64,000 nt of DNA. It comes from Piezodorus guildinii. Taxonomy: Eukaryota > Arthropoda > Insecta > Hemiptera > Pentatomidae. Within the stretch, counting starts at the first letter, position 1; each line of letters starts with the position of its first letter. The stretch covers positions 20,370,871 to 20,434,870 of the forward strand of contig CM041298.1 in the NCBI GenBank assembly GCA_023052935.1. The letters are read 5' to 3'. The notes below the pieces were generated by a model that saw only the letters and a list, made by a program, of their open reading frames with translations, was not told where the DNA came from and made no database searches. A program made the translations under genes and the position numbers. Positions 21,065-30,715 of this stretch are shown in pieces.

Positions 21065-21084
21065 AGTGCCTGTCTCGGGCGCCA
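21065..21084 (-). promoter_or_regulatory. Primer-binding site, tRNA-Lys-like
   Basis: In the element's direction TGGCGCCCGAGACAGG starts with the last base of the 5' LTR. It is complementary to the 3' end of tRNA-Lys(UUU) with one extra G after the tenth base. This is where minus-strand synthesis would begin. Confidence 0.75.
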
Positions 21085-21490
21085 GTTAATGAATCAGACA
21101 CAGTGAAGATATTAAAATACTGCTTTTATTATCAGAACAAAATAGATATTTAGAATACAATAAACTGTGCTGAGGAGTTAGGGTGACTACAAGTGTACAT
21201 TCCGAGGTCTCCTTCTATGAGTGTGACACAAGTAAATGTTACAACTAGAGTGATGAGTTTTGAGGATCAAAAGGTATATATAGCAAGGTTTTGTAGAGGG
21301 GATGAGGAAGGCGGCACCATAAAGGAAGTGCTTCCAGATGTTGGGTTCTGTGTCCTAAGTACAGGTATGTGTTCTTTGTTGGTACTTGGTCTGTCCTTTC
21401 TAGGTTTATGGGTGACACCCTCAGGTATAGAAAAGGAAGTTATTAATAATTACTATATATTATTTATAAGTTAAGTCTCATTCTATAACT
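21084..21490 (-). repeat. 5' LTR
   Basis: 407 bp, ends AGTTA...TAACT. It is intact and shows the undisturbed target of the LINE insertion found in its partner LTR. It should contain the element's promoter; a TATATATAG stretch occurs inside at 21275-21282. Confidence 0.85.
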
Positions 21491-21773
21491 CTCGAAAATC
21501 GCGTGTTTCCATGTTCATATTTGGAGTTATACTATCAAGTGGGTATTTGATTGGGAAGCTAATGTTTATAATACGAAGGTAGAGGATTAGTAACTGTTTA
21601 CTTTAAATATGTAAACATTCGGAAGAAAACAACAGAGACCTGCAAAATCCTTTATGTATTTCAGAAACTATAAAAACGGAAATTTCATGTGAAACAATCC
21701 AATAGAAGTAAAACATTTTCCCGATCACAATACTTTCTCTTACTATATATTTCATATATAGGTAAGTGAAAGT

Positions 21774-22235
21774 GATGGTATCCATTACAATCAAATATTT
21801 CCTGCATACTTGTTGTAAATGTTTCTGTTCCCTCATCGATAAACATAGGTGATGTTTGTAGCCAATAATATTAATTATTCCATATAATTCGCCAGGTAAT
21901 TTTTTTAAAACCGATTAAAATTTAAATTCCTGCTGAACCTCTTTCGAAATTAGTTGTCTTATCGACTTGGAATCATCGGAGCATAATTGTCCCGAATAAA
22001 TTGAAAGCCGGGGTAAATAAGAGAAATAAAAGACGAGCGATAAAGCTTTAATTTCGCTCCCTATTACCATTTGGCCTTGCTAACAGCTCGCGTGATCACA
22101 ATTTCACATCGACTCAAGTCGATGCCACTGTTTTGGAGGCAATACAGAGTACACCTATCTCGAAATTGGATGGGTTTCATCTGAATTTACCTCAATAAAT
22201 GCAAAAATGAATTTCATTGTTCAGTATAATTTATT
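21774..22235. other. No recognised feature
   Basis: Mixed composition with no ORF above 40 codons that resembles a known family. Sequence here may be pre-insertion, low-copy DNA. Confidence 0.4.
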
Positions 22236-23147
22236 ATCATTTTACTTTCACTTACTATATATAGTAAGGGGAAGTATTGCGATCGTGAAAATTTTAGAAT
22301 TCCAGTTTTCAACGGAAATACACGTTTAAGGGTCCCCTGAGTCCAAATAACCAAGTCCAGCAAAAAGGTCTGTGTGTGTGTGTGGTAACTCCCGGGCGAA
22401 AACAAAAGCCGTATGAAACTAAATTTCATATATAAGACAAATATACGCCCGAGACGTTACAAAACCTATTTCATCAAAATGAGCTTACCAGAAGAGCCAC
22501 TTAATACTACTATGCATTTAGCAACTTTTTTTTCGATTTTCTCGAAAACGGTTCCGACGATTTTAATTAAACTCGCTCTATCGATGTAAAATTTAATGCG
22601 CTTTAATATCGTTTAAGGTTTTGTTTGGATTAAAACCGTCTGACAGGGTCTAAATGCCAAAATTATAAATTTTCTTCTTCTAAAGTACCTTTAATTTTGT
22701 ATATTATATAAAAATAACCATATTATCTAGTTTTCGTTGATAAATAACAGCTAAATATGTTAGTTAAGCAAATTTGAAAAGCAGCTAGAAGAGAAAACAG
22801 AAAAAATATTTTTTTAATGCAATTTTTTGTTTTTGAACATAAGAACAGTAATATACGAGTATGACACACCGTTGGAAAGCTAAAGATTTTAGAAAAAAAT
22901 ATTATCTTATACTCAAGCTTTTAAAAGTTAATAGAGAGTGATGAAAAGAAGATAAAACTTACTGATTATATTAGATGATAATATAATAGATTTTTTAATA
23001 AAACACATGTTTCTACATAAATTCAATTTAATTAATTTTTTAATAGTTTCACGTATTTTTTTTTATCTCTAACTGTATTTGAAAATTCTTTCATTGATTA
23101 TGAAATGGAGGTAAGTGAAAGTCGTGTGTTGCCCGCACCAGATTTTT
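22236..23147 (+). repeat. M-family full-length copy
   Basis: It runs from TTTTACTTTCACTTACTATA to GCCCGCACCAGATTTTTTT. The first ~33 bp form a hairpin (ACTTTCACTTACTATA/TATAGTAAGGGGAAGT). The far end carries the complement GTAAGTGAAAGT, giving a 12-bp inverted repeat. A (GT)n tract lies near 22371-22382. No transposase is encoded. The minus strand has a 71-codon ORF (22214-22429) that recurs in other copies. Confidence 0.8.
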
Positions 23148-23559
23148 TTGTTGTTTTTTTGACACTTCTTTTTTTTACCGATGTATCTTTTTTTAAGGGA
23201 ACTAAACTTTGATTTAAAGAAATTATTATGATTTCTCCGAACGTTAGATTGTGTACTAAAGCGCAGTAAACACACTCGATGAGACGGATTGAAACTGCGC
23301 TGGTTATGCACCCGTGAACGTTAGCCATAAACACAGGGATTTACCCAGGCATTAGGTAACTTCACGGCCCTGTGTTATTAGTATTGACCAATCCTTATTT
23401 ATCATTAAATTGGATCCATATTCCATTTGGCTTTGCCCTACAAGTGGCTTTGTTACACGAAGCGTACCGATAGCTGTTTGCTCTGCAATATTGAATAATT
23501 TCCACTACTTACTATTTTATACTCGCTTCGATTATTGCCTCAGCTAAGAAGGTAGCTCT
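23148..23559. other. No recognised feature
   Basis: About 23270-23540 is less AT-rich than its surroundings and shows no similarity to other parts of the window. No credible coding region. Confidence 0.4.
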
Positions 23560-24671
23560 TTCAGAAAAGAGTGATTAAAAACGTAAAATTAAAATCAAAC
23601 CTCTTCTTGATTAAACATTGGTGCGACAATTGGCGCATCAAAGTCAATCAATCCAAAAGTAAGCACGTCACCTTCACCCTCCGACGTGAATCCTGTCCAC
23701 AAGTTCATTTCAACTCTATACAACTTCCCTGTTCCGACACAGTCCGGTATTTGGGTTTCCTACTAGACAAAAGACTGACCTGGAACCCACATACTCGACT
23801 TAAAAGACAAGAGCTCAACAGAAGATACGGACAGTTATATAGACTATTGAACAGAACATCACAACTTTCCGTTGGAAACAAACTATTAATTTACAAGACA
23901 ATTCTCAAACCTATGTGGACCTACGGAATTGAACTATGGAGTACTACTAAATTTTCGAACATCAAACGTATCCAATCCTTTCAGTCCAAAGTCCTTAGAA
24001 CAATAGTCAATGCTCCCTATTATGTTACAAACAAGACCTTACATCATGACCTCTAGATCCCTTATGTCCTTGATCTCATCCCATCCAAATTCTCAACTTT
24101 TCACCAAAACTTGCTCACCTTCCTAATCCCCTGGCACAATCTCTATCTAGTACCAACCATCCTTACAACCCTCCTCGTAGGTTGAGGCGGCAATGGCCGA
24201 GAGATCTCTTATAAATATGCAACTGGAGTGCTGGCAATGGCCAACTTCTCCACTCATGCCTGAGAGTGTGTGGCTCTAGCGCCCTCACTCAGTCTCCACT
24301 GACTAGATTGGTGAAGCGGCTGACTGAGAGGCGCTGGGATCTCCTGACATTGTGCCCCGGCATCCATTTCTGGATGCAGAGGTTCGATTCGGAGTTCCCA
24401 GGGGCAGTATATAAATATTGTATATAGGTAGGAATGTGGCCAAGATTGTAATTATTTTCTTTTTTTTCATTTATTTTATTTTATTTTTATTTATTATTTT
24501 TTTATTTTATTTTATTTTTTTTTCTTCTTTCGTTATTGAGCCATTTTACTTTTTAATTGTTTTACTTTGTACATATGGAATGAATGACTTCTTTTATCTC
24601 TAATACTTATTGCCCAAGATAGTGGCTGATTGTATTACTTCTCAATAAAGCAATTTAAAAAAAAAAAAATC
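23560..24671 (+). mobile_element. Jockey-B LINE, 5'-truncated
   Basis: It contains the end of ORF2, a ~450-bp 3' UTR with a T-rich block (24452-24530), an AATAAA signal at 24644-24649 and an A tail to 24671. Other pieces of the family are at 39400-40833 (split), 59600-59850 (3' UTR) and perhaps the 70-bp insertion at 57601-57670. Confidence 0.8.
23571..24212 (+). pseudogene. Jockey-B reverse transcriptase C-terminal part
   Basis: The fragment covers the region after the catalytic YADD motif. It includes KHWCDNWRIKVNQSKS, the RYLGFLLDKRLTWNPHT block and the thumb with KPMWTYGIELW. A TAG at 24054-24056 interrupts the frame. A frameshift near 24120 then moves the terminal block (RRLRRQWPRDLL) to another frame, ending at about 24212. 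The layout is the same as in Jockey-A, at moderate identity. Without palm or endonuclease it is a dead fragment. Confidence 0.8.
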
Positions 24672-24983
24672 AAAACGCACTCAATACTTAATTAATATTT
24701 CGTTATTCAAAGAGATAGCCCACCAGGCAACAGGAAAATTGCCTAATGACAGATGACCTTATTACCTTCAATTATAATATCATGAAAATGCTGATACACA
24801 ATACAAAATATATCAATATATAGACAATAAAATAAAGTTACTGGAGATAGAAAAACAAAACAATTACTTCATGCATTTTCATGATATCATGCAATTTCAT
24901 ACATAATAACAATTTACAAAAATAAAATAAAAAAATGCTGAAGCTCAGAAATTATTGAGTGTCAAATCTCCAATTAATAGTTG
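24672..24983. other. AT-rich spacer
   Basis: Nothing recognised apart from short A/T runs. Confidence 0.4.
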
Positions 24984-25252
24984 TTAGCGTAACAGCCTTC
25001 TATACCAAAGGTCACGGGTTCAAACCCGCAGTTGATGCTAGGATTTTTTAATGGGAGTAAAAAATCCTTAGTTATGCTGTCCTTTAGAGGGGACATAAAA
25101 AGGTGGTCCCGAGCCTGTGCGATGTCAGGAACTCGTTAAAGATCCTTACTCTGATCAAACCCGGAGAAGCAAAATTTAGGACTCCCACTATAGCATCGTC
25201 CCATTATCCACAATAGCATAAAGTGACATTGAATAAATAAACAAAAACTGTC
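24984..25252 (+). mobile_element. SINE-A copy, head truncated
   Basis: It starts within the tRNA-like head (GTTAGCGTAACAGCC), has an intact B box (GGTTCAAACCC, 25018-25028) and the complete body and AATAAATAAACAAA tail. It is more diverged than the copy at 52742. Confidence 0.85.
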
Positions 25253-25634
25253 TAGTAATCTCCTTTTTTTATTATTATTATTATTTATTTGTATACATCA
25301 TAGAGAAATTCCCAATTGGACTCAACTTTGCTGATTCGCTAGTAATACACAGCATACTAATCGATCTTAACGACAATCTTTAACAAAAGAAAGAAGACAT
25401 ATTTCCAGATAAATACATTAAGCCATGTTTTGAAATCGTTCTTGGAAAATTTAAAAATCGAGGCTAGCCGTAACCTATATGGTGGAGCAAGATGCCCAGA
25501 GAGTCCAAGATTATATTCTTTGCCGTGTTTTGGAGCTGATTCGTTTGAAGTCCATATTTTTTCAAAAATACGCTCGTAGTTAATGAAATGGTTCAATGCT
25601 TCCAGAGCCCTTTGACCGAATTAAATAATCATAT
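25253..25634. other. Unassigned stretch with a minus-strand ORF
   Basis: A (TTA)n run (25270-25290) is followed by a 79-codon minus-strand ORF at 25357-25596 with a hydrophobic C-terminus. A simple-repeat tail beside an ORF suggests the 3' end of another LINE, but I cannot match it to a family. Confidence 0.35.
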
Positions 25635-26780
25635 ATTTTTTTTTTTTTTTTTTATAATATATTTTATTGTTTTTTACAACTGTATATACAAATACAATAA
25701 GTAAAATGGCTGAATTACAATAACAGGCATGAATAGACATGTAAAGAATATACCGAGTGGTAGTACTTCAAAGTTTATTTCATGAGCAGGTCTCGAGGCC
25801 ACCGTCTTTTGAGACGCCTCGGAGGATTACCGGGAATAGATGTAGATGAGAGGTTACGGACAAGCGGGTTTGAGTGGGCAGGTAGTTAGGAATTAAAGGA
25901 GGTGTATCTATCGCGGGCCTAGTCTGCAACCAGTGGGATATTTAGGTCTCTATGGATGAGTTTATTAGTTACAAAGTAAGGAGCATTGAGGATTTTTCGT
26001 AGGATTTTGGATTGCAAGGATTTGATACGGGAGGAGTTTGATAGTTTAGTGGACCCCCATAGCTCAATGCCATAGGTCCAAATAGGTCGGATAATCGTGA
26101 TGTAAATGAGTCTTTTGTAGTAAATAGAGAGTTTTGAACGTTTGTCTAGTAAGTGTTGTAGTAAGCGGTATCTGCAGGCAGTTTCTTGTCGTTTCAGTCT
26201 AGTGTGAGGATTCCAAGTAAGGAGCTTGTCTAGATGGAGTCCAAGGTAGCGGATCTGTTCTACGGGGGTTAATGGAATTTTGCCAAAGGATACAGCAGGA
26301 CAGGTATTCATAGGCTTAAGGCGAAGTGTAAAGGTAATTTGATGGGATTTATTGGGATTGATTTTAATTCTCCAGTTATGACACCATTGGGATTGTGATG
26401 CAACCGTTGGGTCACTACTTACGGATAACACACATGTGTCATCAGCGTAAGTAGTGAGAACAGTGCTAGGATGAATAGGAATGTCAGCTGTATAAACGGA
26501 ATAAAGGATTGGGCCTAAGATGCTACCCTGAGGTAAACCTGCGGTCTGAGAAAATATGGATGAGTATGAAAGGTTATGGTTGACTTTGAAAGTTCTATCT
26601 GAGAGGTAAGAATGAATAATTAGGAAGTATGTAGGAGAGAGGAATTTCCGGAGTTTGTATAGCAGCCCTGGGTGCCAAACACGATCAAAAGCCTGTTCAA
26701 CGTCAAGAAAGGCTGCAGTGCAATACATTCCGCGCTCCAATGTGGACGAAATAACATCCACCACACGGTGAATCATAATT
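25635..26780 (-). mobile_element. Jockey-A LINE, best copy
   Basis: 5'-truncated at about 26780, with the family 3' UTR and an A tail (T run near 25637-25653). A short AATCATA repeat borders both ends and may be the target duplication. It is the most complete Jockey-A copy in the window. Confidence 0.8.
25775..26776 (-). pseudogene. Jockey-A reverse transcriptase, palm to C-terminus
   Basis: One frame runs through 334 codons, broken only by two TAG/TAA codons near the end (25919-25921 and about 25886). Visible motifs are AFLDVEQAFDRVW (residues 22-34, first catalytic Asp region), GLPQGSILGP (80-89) and YADDTCVLS (YADD at 110-113, the catalytic pair), then RYLGLHLDKLLTWNPHT and the thumb with RPIWTYGIELWG. 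The end motif RRLKRRWPRDLL precedes the stop at 25775. Endonuclease and fingers are missing through 5' truncation. The palm motifs are intact, so damage is recent. Confidence 0.85.
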
Positions 26781-27633
26781 TAAAAAAATTATATGATTTA
26801 ATCTTAACAAGGTTTTGTTCCAACTTTAGTTTTTTGTCAGCTGTCACGGTATTAATCGGCATTTCTTTCCGATGAAGTTCTTCATCCTATTAAGTCACCG
26901 CCTGAAGCATTTTTTTTTCATGATAGTAAAATATTTAATTTATAAAAAAAAACAAGGGGATAAAATTACCTTACTGTTTTATTTAACAGTTTAGAACTTT
27001 TAATCAGCTATCCAGAAATGTGTCCGTAGCATCGTAAAATATAACTAATTCATTAATTAAATTGCTCATTTGTATGCCGAAGAAATTACAAGCTCCACGC
27101 TGGGGGTCGAGAAATGAATTTTCGCCCCGTGAAATTTCCTGTTGTTCTGAATTTAAAATGACCATGAAACCCCTTCCACTCCTTTCGACGGGAGATGGGG
27201 AAATTTAAGTCAATCCGCGAGGGAATATTAAAAGCTTTATGAGATGACACGTAGGGCAATACGTCGGTTCGCCGAGAACACGGTACAGAAATATTTAAAA
27301 GGGACGTCTTCAAAAAATGTTTACGACTTAATATCTCTTTTAAAGGTGGTAGGAGACGGTTCGAGTGAAAATTGAAACCGCTTGTAAACCACAACTGGTG
27401 GTTTATTAAAAATTTCCACTGCCGCTTGAATAAGGATGTTCTACAGGTCTAATAAAATTCCATATCTGGCTAAAAATTACTTTATTTCTGTAATTTTTGA
27501 AGATGGATAATTGAATTTTATATATGTACGAAATACTTATTTACGAGGGTCACCTTGCCTTCTTAGCCTAAGATCGTATGTTTAAAGCCTAGCAGGTAGT
27601 CGAAGGAATCTTTTGGTGGGAGTAACTTGTATA
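26781..27633. other. Mostly unassigned; possible SINE-A trace
   Basis: A 102-codon minus-strand ORF (27086-27394) has no recognised motif and lies in a GC-richer patch. At 27545-27625 the order of short blocks recalls a heavily decayed SINE-A head, but the match is weak. Confidence 0.35.
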
Positions 27634-29197
27634 TGGGTCAATCAACTTTTAAGTGTACATCAATGATACATTTTATTGCTTAAAGTTTATTTGAAAATTT
27701 GTATATTTTAACATATTTTCTGTAGATAATTGTTTTATTTAGAAATCCATGGCAGAACGATTTATAGTATATGTGACTCAAAATCCACATGACTCTAATA
27801 AAGATGGCTCTTGGTAACAACTAAATAGACTTCAGAACCATATCAAATTCAGTCAAATTTTAAGTGTACATCAATGATACATTTTAATTGCTAAAGTTAT
27901 TTGAAAATTTGTATATTTACATATTTTCTGTAGATAATTGTTTTATTTTAAGAAATCCCATAGAGCAACGATTTATAGTATATGTGACTCCAAAATCCAC
28001 ATGACTCTAATAAAGATGGTCTCTTGGGTAACTAACTAAATAGACTTCAGAACCATATCAAATTCAGTCAAATTTTAAACCGTCTCTTTATTCTGACTTT
28101 TAATTTATAAGTTGTTCCCGATAATATCGTTTCCTGACGTAACGACATTTTCATTTAACTTGTAAAATAATAATTAATACAATTATTTAACACTTTTAAT
28201 CGTTACATTCATATTTAAAAATTTTGTAAACCTTAATTTTTTTTTTTAAATTACGATAATGTTTCTTTAGGAGACAGGAATGAAATGTTTGTCCATAGGA
28301 CATACTGGGGTGTCCAAAGGGGATACTAGGGGATAAAAACAAAACAAATATATGAAAATAATTATCAGTTTTATTATAATCTTTTACGGAAGAATCATCA
28401 TTACAATAACCAAAATTTCCCCTCAGAAAACGGATTTAGTTGTCTAAGTGACTGGTTGTCCGAGTGAAATTTATTATTCTTTTCTCACCCTGGTTACAAA
28501 TAATCATATTTTGAATTAGGTCTTATGCGCAGTGAAAAATATAGATTAAATAAAATATATTTCAATTTAATTTACTACTATATATAAAATACTTACGATT
28601 TTGTGCTGGTTGTACGATAGACACACGAAAACCACCCACTTTTTCAAAACACACTCAGTCTACTGGTACCGCGGCAAAGATGAAATCAAAAGGGCGGCTG
28701 GATGAGTGTTGTCATGAAATGAATTGTCTTGTCCTACAGGCACTAGTCAAGCCATATATGTTTTGGTTTCGCAACTTTTTTCTGTTTTTCGGTGTAAGTC
28801 AGAATAATAAAATATTAAAGGGACCAAAATGAACATGCGAAAAACTCGTTAAAATTATAAAGCAAACAAAAATCTATGTTGCTATCTTTATAGTAGACAT
28901 TGTAATAAATAATTATGCAGAAGCGTAATTAAATACCATATAGTATTTTTTTGTATAAAGTAATGTTTCATTGTACTAACCTACTGCGGGAAAAACAAAA
29001 TATCCGATGTTTCGTCACCTGGACAACCATTAAAATTCCTTTTTTAATAGCGATATATTTAAAAAAAATTACTTTTATGTTTGCTTAACATTAAGATTAA
29101 TGCGACATATGCCAACAAACCACCTAATTTTCTTTAGAACTGCGATTATTGGTGAGAGACTTGGTACTTACAAGACAAATAAAAGTTGATTGACCCA
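27634..29197. mobile_element. 1.56-kb non-autonomous element with 18-bp perfect TIRs
   Basis: TGGGTCAATCAACTTTTA at 27634-27651 is exactly reverse-complemented at 29180-29197. The body has no transposase-like ORF. A tandem duplication starts directly inside the left TIR. A target duplication is not evident. Superfamily not assigned. Confidence 0.65.
27651..28079 (+). repeat. Two-unit tandem duplication, ~211 and ~217 bp
   Basis: Unit 1 begins AAGTGTACATCAATGATAC at 27651 and unit 2 begins with the same words at 27862. Differences are nearly all single-base insertions or losses beside short homopolymers, with very few substitutions. Confidence 0.85.
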
Positions 29198-29295
29198 AAT
29201 ACCTTTCCACATATCGTTGATTATCATTTCATTCGTGCTATCCTATTTTGGAATTCCTTGCCTTTATTCCTTCGTAAAGCTTTATATTTAACCAC

Positions 29296-29876
29296 TTTTT
29301 TTTTTCATAGGCGTAAACCACTTGGGCCATTTTCGTCTTAAATCACTTTGTTCTGCGGTATAGTTGCTTCAGAGTGGAGAAAGGGAAAATAGATGTTGTC
29401 TTCACTCACACACGACCGATGCTCACACACCTAAGGAACTCTTAGAGCCATCAGTATATACGTAATCAGCAACACCGAGTCTATCTTGTAGTTTTTGGAA
29501 TTCCTGCTTATATATGTAAGGATATGTGTTTTGTTTGAGTAATTTGGTAAGGGAAAGACAGATATTCGGAGAGGGACATTGCCAAGGATAAATTGGAGAT
29601 GTTTCTATTGTAAGGAAAGAAGGAAATTCGAGATTAAGCTCGACCAGAAATTTAGAAATGTGGACTATAAAGGATGGTCTTTTGGATAAGGAGATCTGTT
29701 GTTGGGTGAGAAATTGTCTATTTGGGAATAAATGAAGGAGAGGATGGTTGGGAGTGGACAGGATCTTAGCAGCAAGGATCAGGTCAAGTTGTTGCCTTCG
29801 TAGTGCAAGTGGAGGTTCACCAGCTTCAGCACACAAGCTAATAGAAGGGCTGGAACGGAAAGCACCACTTTGTTCT
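29296..29876 (-). mobile_element. I-like (RNase H-bearing) LINE fragment
   Basis: It has an A tail at the left (T run 29296-29304) and a 3' UTR matching the one at 33411-33500 (CCACTTGGGCCATTTTCG). The ORF2 part is described at 29423-29876. Most of RNase H between the two is deleted. Flanked by accac (29291-29295, 29877-29881). Confidence 0.65.
29423..29876 (-). pseudogene. ORF2 segment joining reverse transcriptase end and RNase H start
   Basis: The ~151-codon open frame starts in the C-terminal connection region after reverse transcriptase (GAFRSSP, EAGEPPLALRRQQ). It ends at YTDGSKS, the first catalytic Asp motif of an RNase H domain. That order, reverse transcriptase then RNase H, is known for I-, Loa- and R1-type LINEs. 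The rest of RNase H is missing, with the frame running into 3' UTR sequence, so the copy is internally deleted. Confidence 0.7.
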
Positions 29877-30172
29877 ACCACGTAATTCTTTCTTAAGCAT
29901 TTGGTCCGGTCTTCAAATAGCTATTGGTGCTTTAACCACTTTTAAACATCGGTTATTTAACCATTTCCTTAACTCTCAATCTTCCCAACATATGTAATAT
30001 CTTAAATGATATAAATGATAGCTATGCATTGTTTCTAAATCCGTCTGTTATATAATTATACTAAAGTCTTAAAAGACCAAAGAAATGACATTTGTAATGT
30101 ACTTTTGTGTTATTCTTAGGGGATTACTCGTCCCAGACTAAAATTTATTTTCATTCATTCATTCATTCGTCT

Positions 30173-30715
30173 AAAGCGTTCTGCTCCTCACATCGATTTG
30201 ACGACAGACAGACACAAGAACGATTTTTTTCTCTCTGTCTCTTATATATAATTAGAACCTAGGAAAAAAAAGCTATAATAATTTTTTAAATCTAGGTAGA
30301 AGCTGCCAATTTCCCTCGTTACTACAGATCCTTATTTATTCACCGACATTTATGCAAAGAAGAAATTAGAATAGCAAAGTAAATATCGTGGCTGGGGACC
30401 ATTAGGCAGTATTTTCAATCTGAAAAATAAGAGATCTGATGTAAACCGCCTTTAAGGAAATCCTTCCAGGCCGAGCACGAAAAGGGTAATTAAGAACCAG
30501 GGCCATTAATGACTCCCTTAGTATTCCCTATTCCAAGTCCCTAGCAACTGTTAATCACCTCTTATTATTGCCATTATTATTCAGCAATATGTTAACCACA
30601 ATTTATTATAGCTTTTAAATACTAAGGGCTTCCTTATGCATTGATTAATTGTTGAAAAATTCATTTGTCTATGGATGTTAAACGGCTTTGTCCGAGGTTA
30701 CTATACATTGTATTT
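30173..30715. other. No recognised feature
   Basis: Contains a CAGACAGACA-type short repeat near 30205 and AT-rich sequence, otherwise nothing. Confidence 0.4.

Larger units (their letters stand above)
15150..21490 (-). mobile_element. Gag-only LTR retrotransposon, Ty3/Gypsy errantivirus-like
   Basis: Two 407-bp LTRs (21084-21490 upstream; 15150-18768 downstream, itself interrupted) enclose a 2.3-kb internal region with one gag-like ORF. There is no visible protease, reverse transcriptase, RNase H or integrase. LTR ends are AGTTA...TAACT, as in gypsy-type errantiviruses, rather than the commoner TG...CA. A tRNA-Lys-like primer site and a purine tract are both present. GAG borders it on each side, a possible 3-bp target repeat; errantiviruses usually give 4 bp. 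By eye the LTRs differ at about three positions, so the insertion is recent. It resembles terminal-repeat elements that keep only gag and depend on polymerase in trans. Confidence 0.8.
14601..21702 (-). mobile_element. Mariner-like element interrupted by an LTR retrotransposon
   Basis: The ends are imperfect ~30-bp inverted repeats. The left begins TTGGGTTGTGTCACATG (14601) and the right, read inward, begins TTGGATTGTTTCACATG (21702). Both are bordered by TA (14599-14600 and 21703-21704), the mariner target duplication. Inside are the two ends of a mariner transposase. Without the 6.3-kb LTR element the mariner is only about 0.76 kb, shorter than the usual ~1.3 kb, because its centre is deleted. 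Confidence 0.85.
13508..21773 (-). repeat. M-family copy split by SINE-C and a mariner nest
   Basis: The left part (13508-13618 and 13942-14600) and the right part (21703-21773) together make one M element in reverse. The left piece has ACTTTCATTTACCTCGG and the middle blocks up to GTGTATTTCCGATGAG. The right piece starts at the next block (CCCGATCACAATACTTT) and ends in GTAAGTGAAAGT. This is the outermost layer of the nest. The extreme 3' terminus (GTGCGGGCAACACACG) is deleted. Confidence 0.8.
29205..30172 (+). mobile_element. CR1-like LINE 3' end, split by an I-like LINE
   Basis: The left piece (29205-29295) encodes a FWNSLPL..RKA motif typical of CR1-type C-termini. The right piece (29882-30172) encodes TTFKHRLFNH, then a 3' UTR with CGTCCCAGACTAAAAT and a (CATT)n tail at 30156-30170. 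A LINE sits between with accac on both sides. The two pieces do not join perfectly, so there may be two overlapping fragments. Confidence 0.55.

Noticed and set aside
27086..27394. 102-codon minus-strand gene
   Set aside because: No motif, and composition-driven absence of stops is plausible.
27651..28079. CRISPR array or satellite
   Set aside because: Only two long units with no spacers; eukaryotic context.
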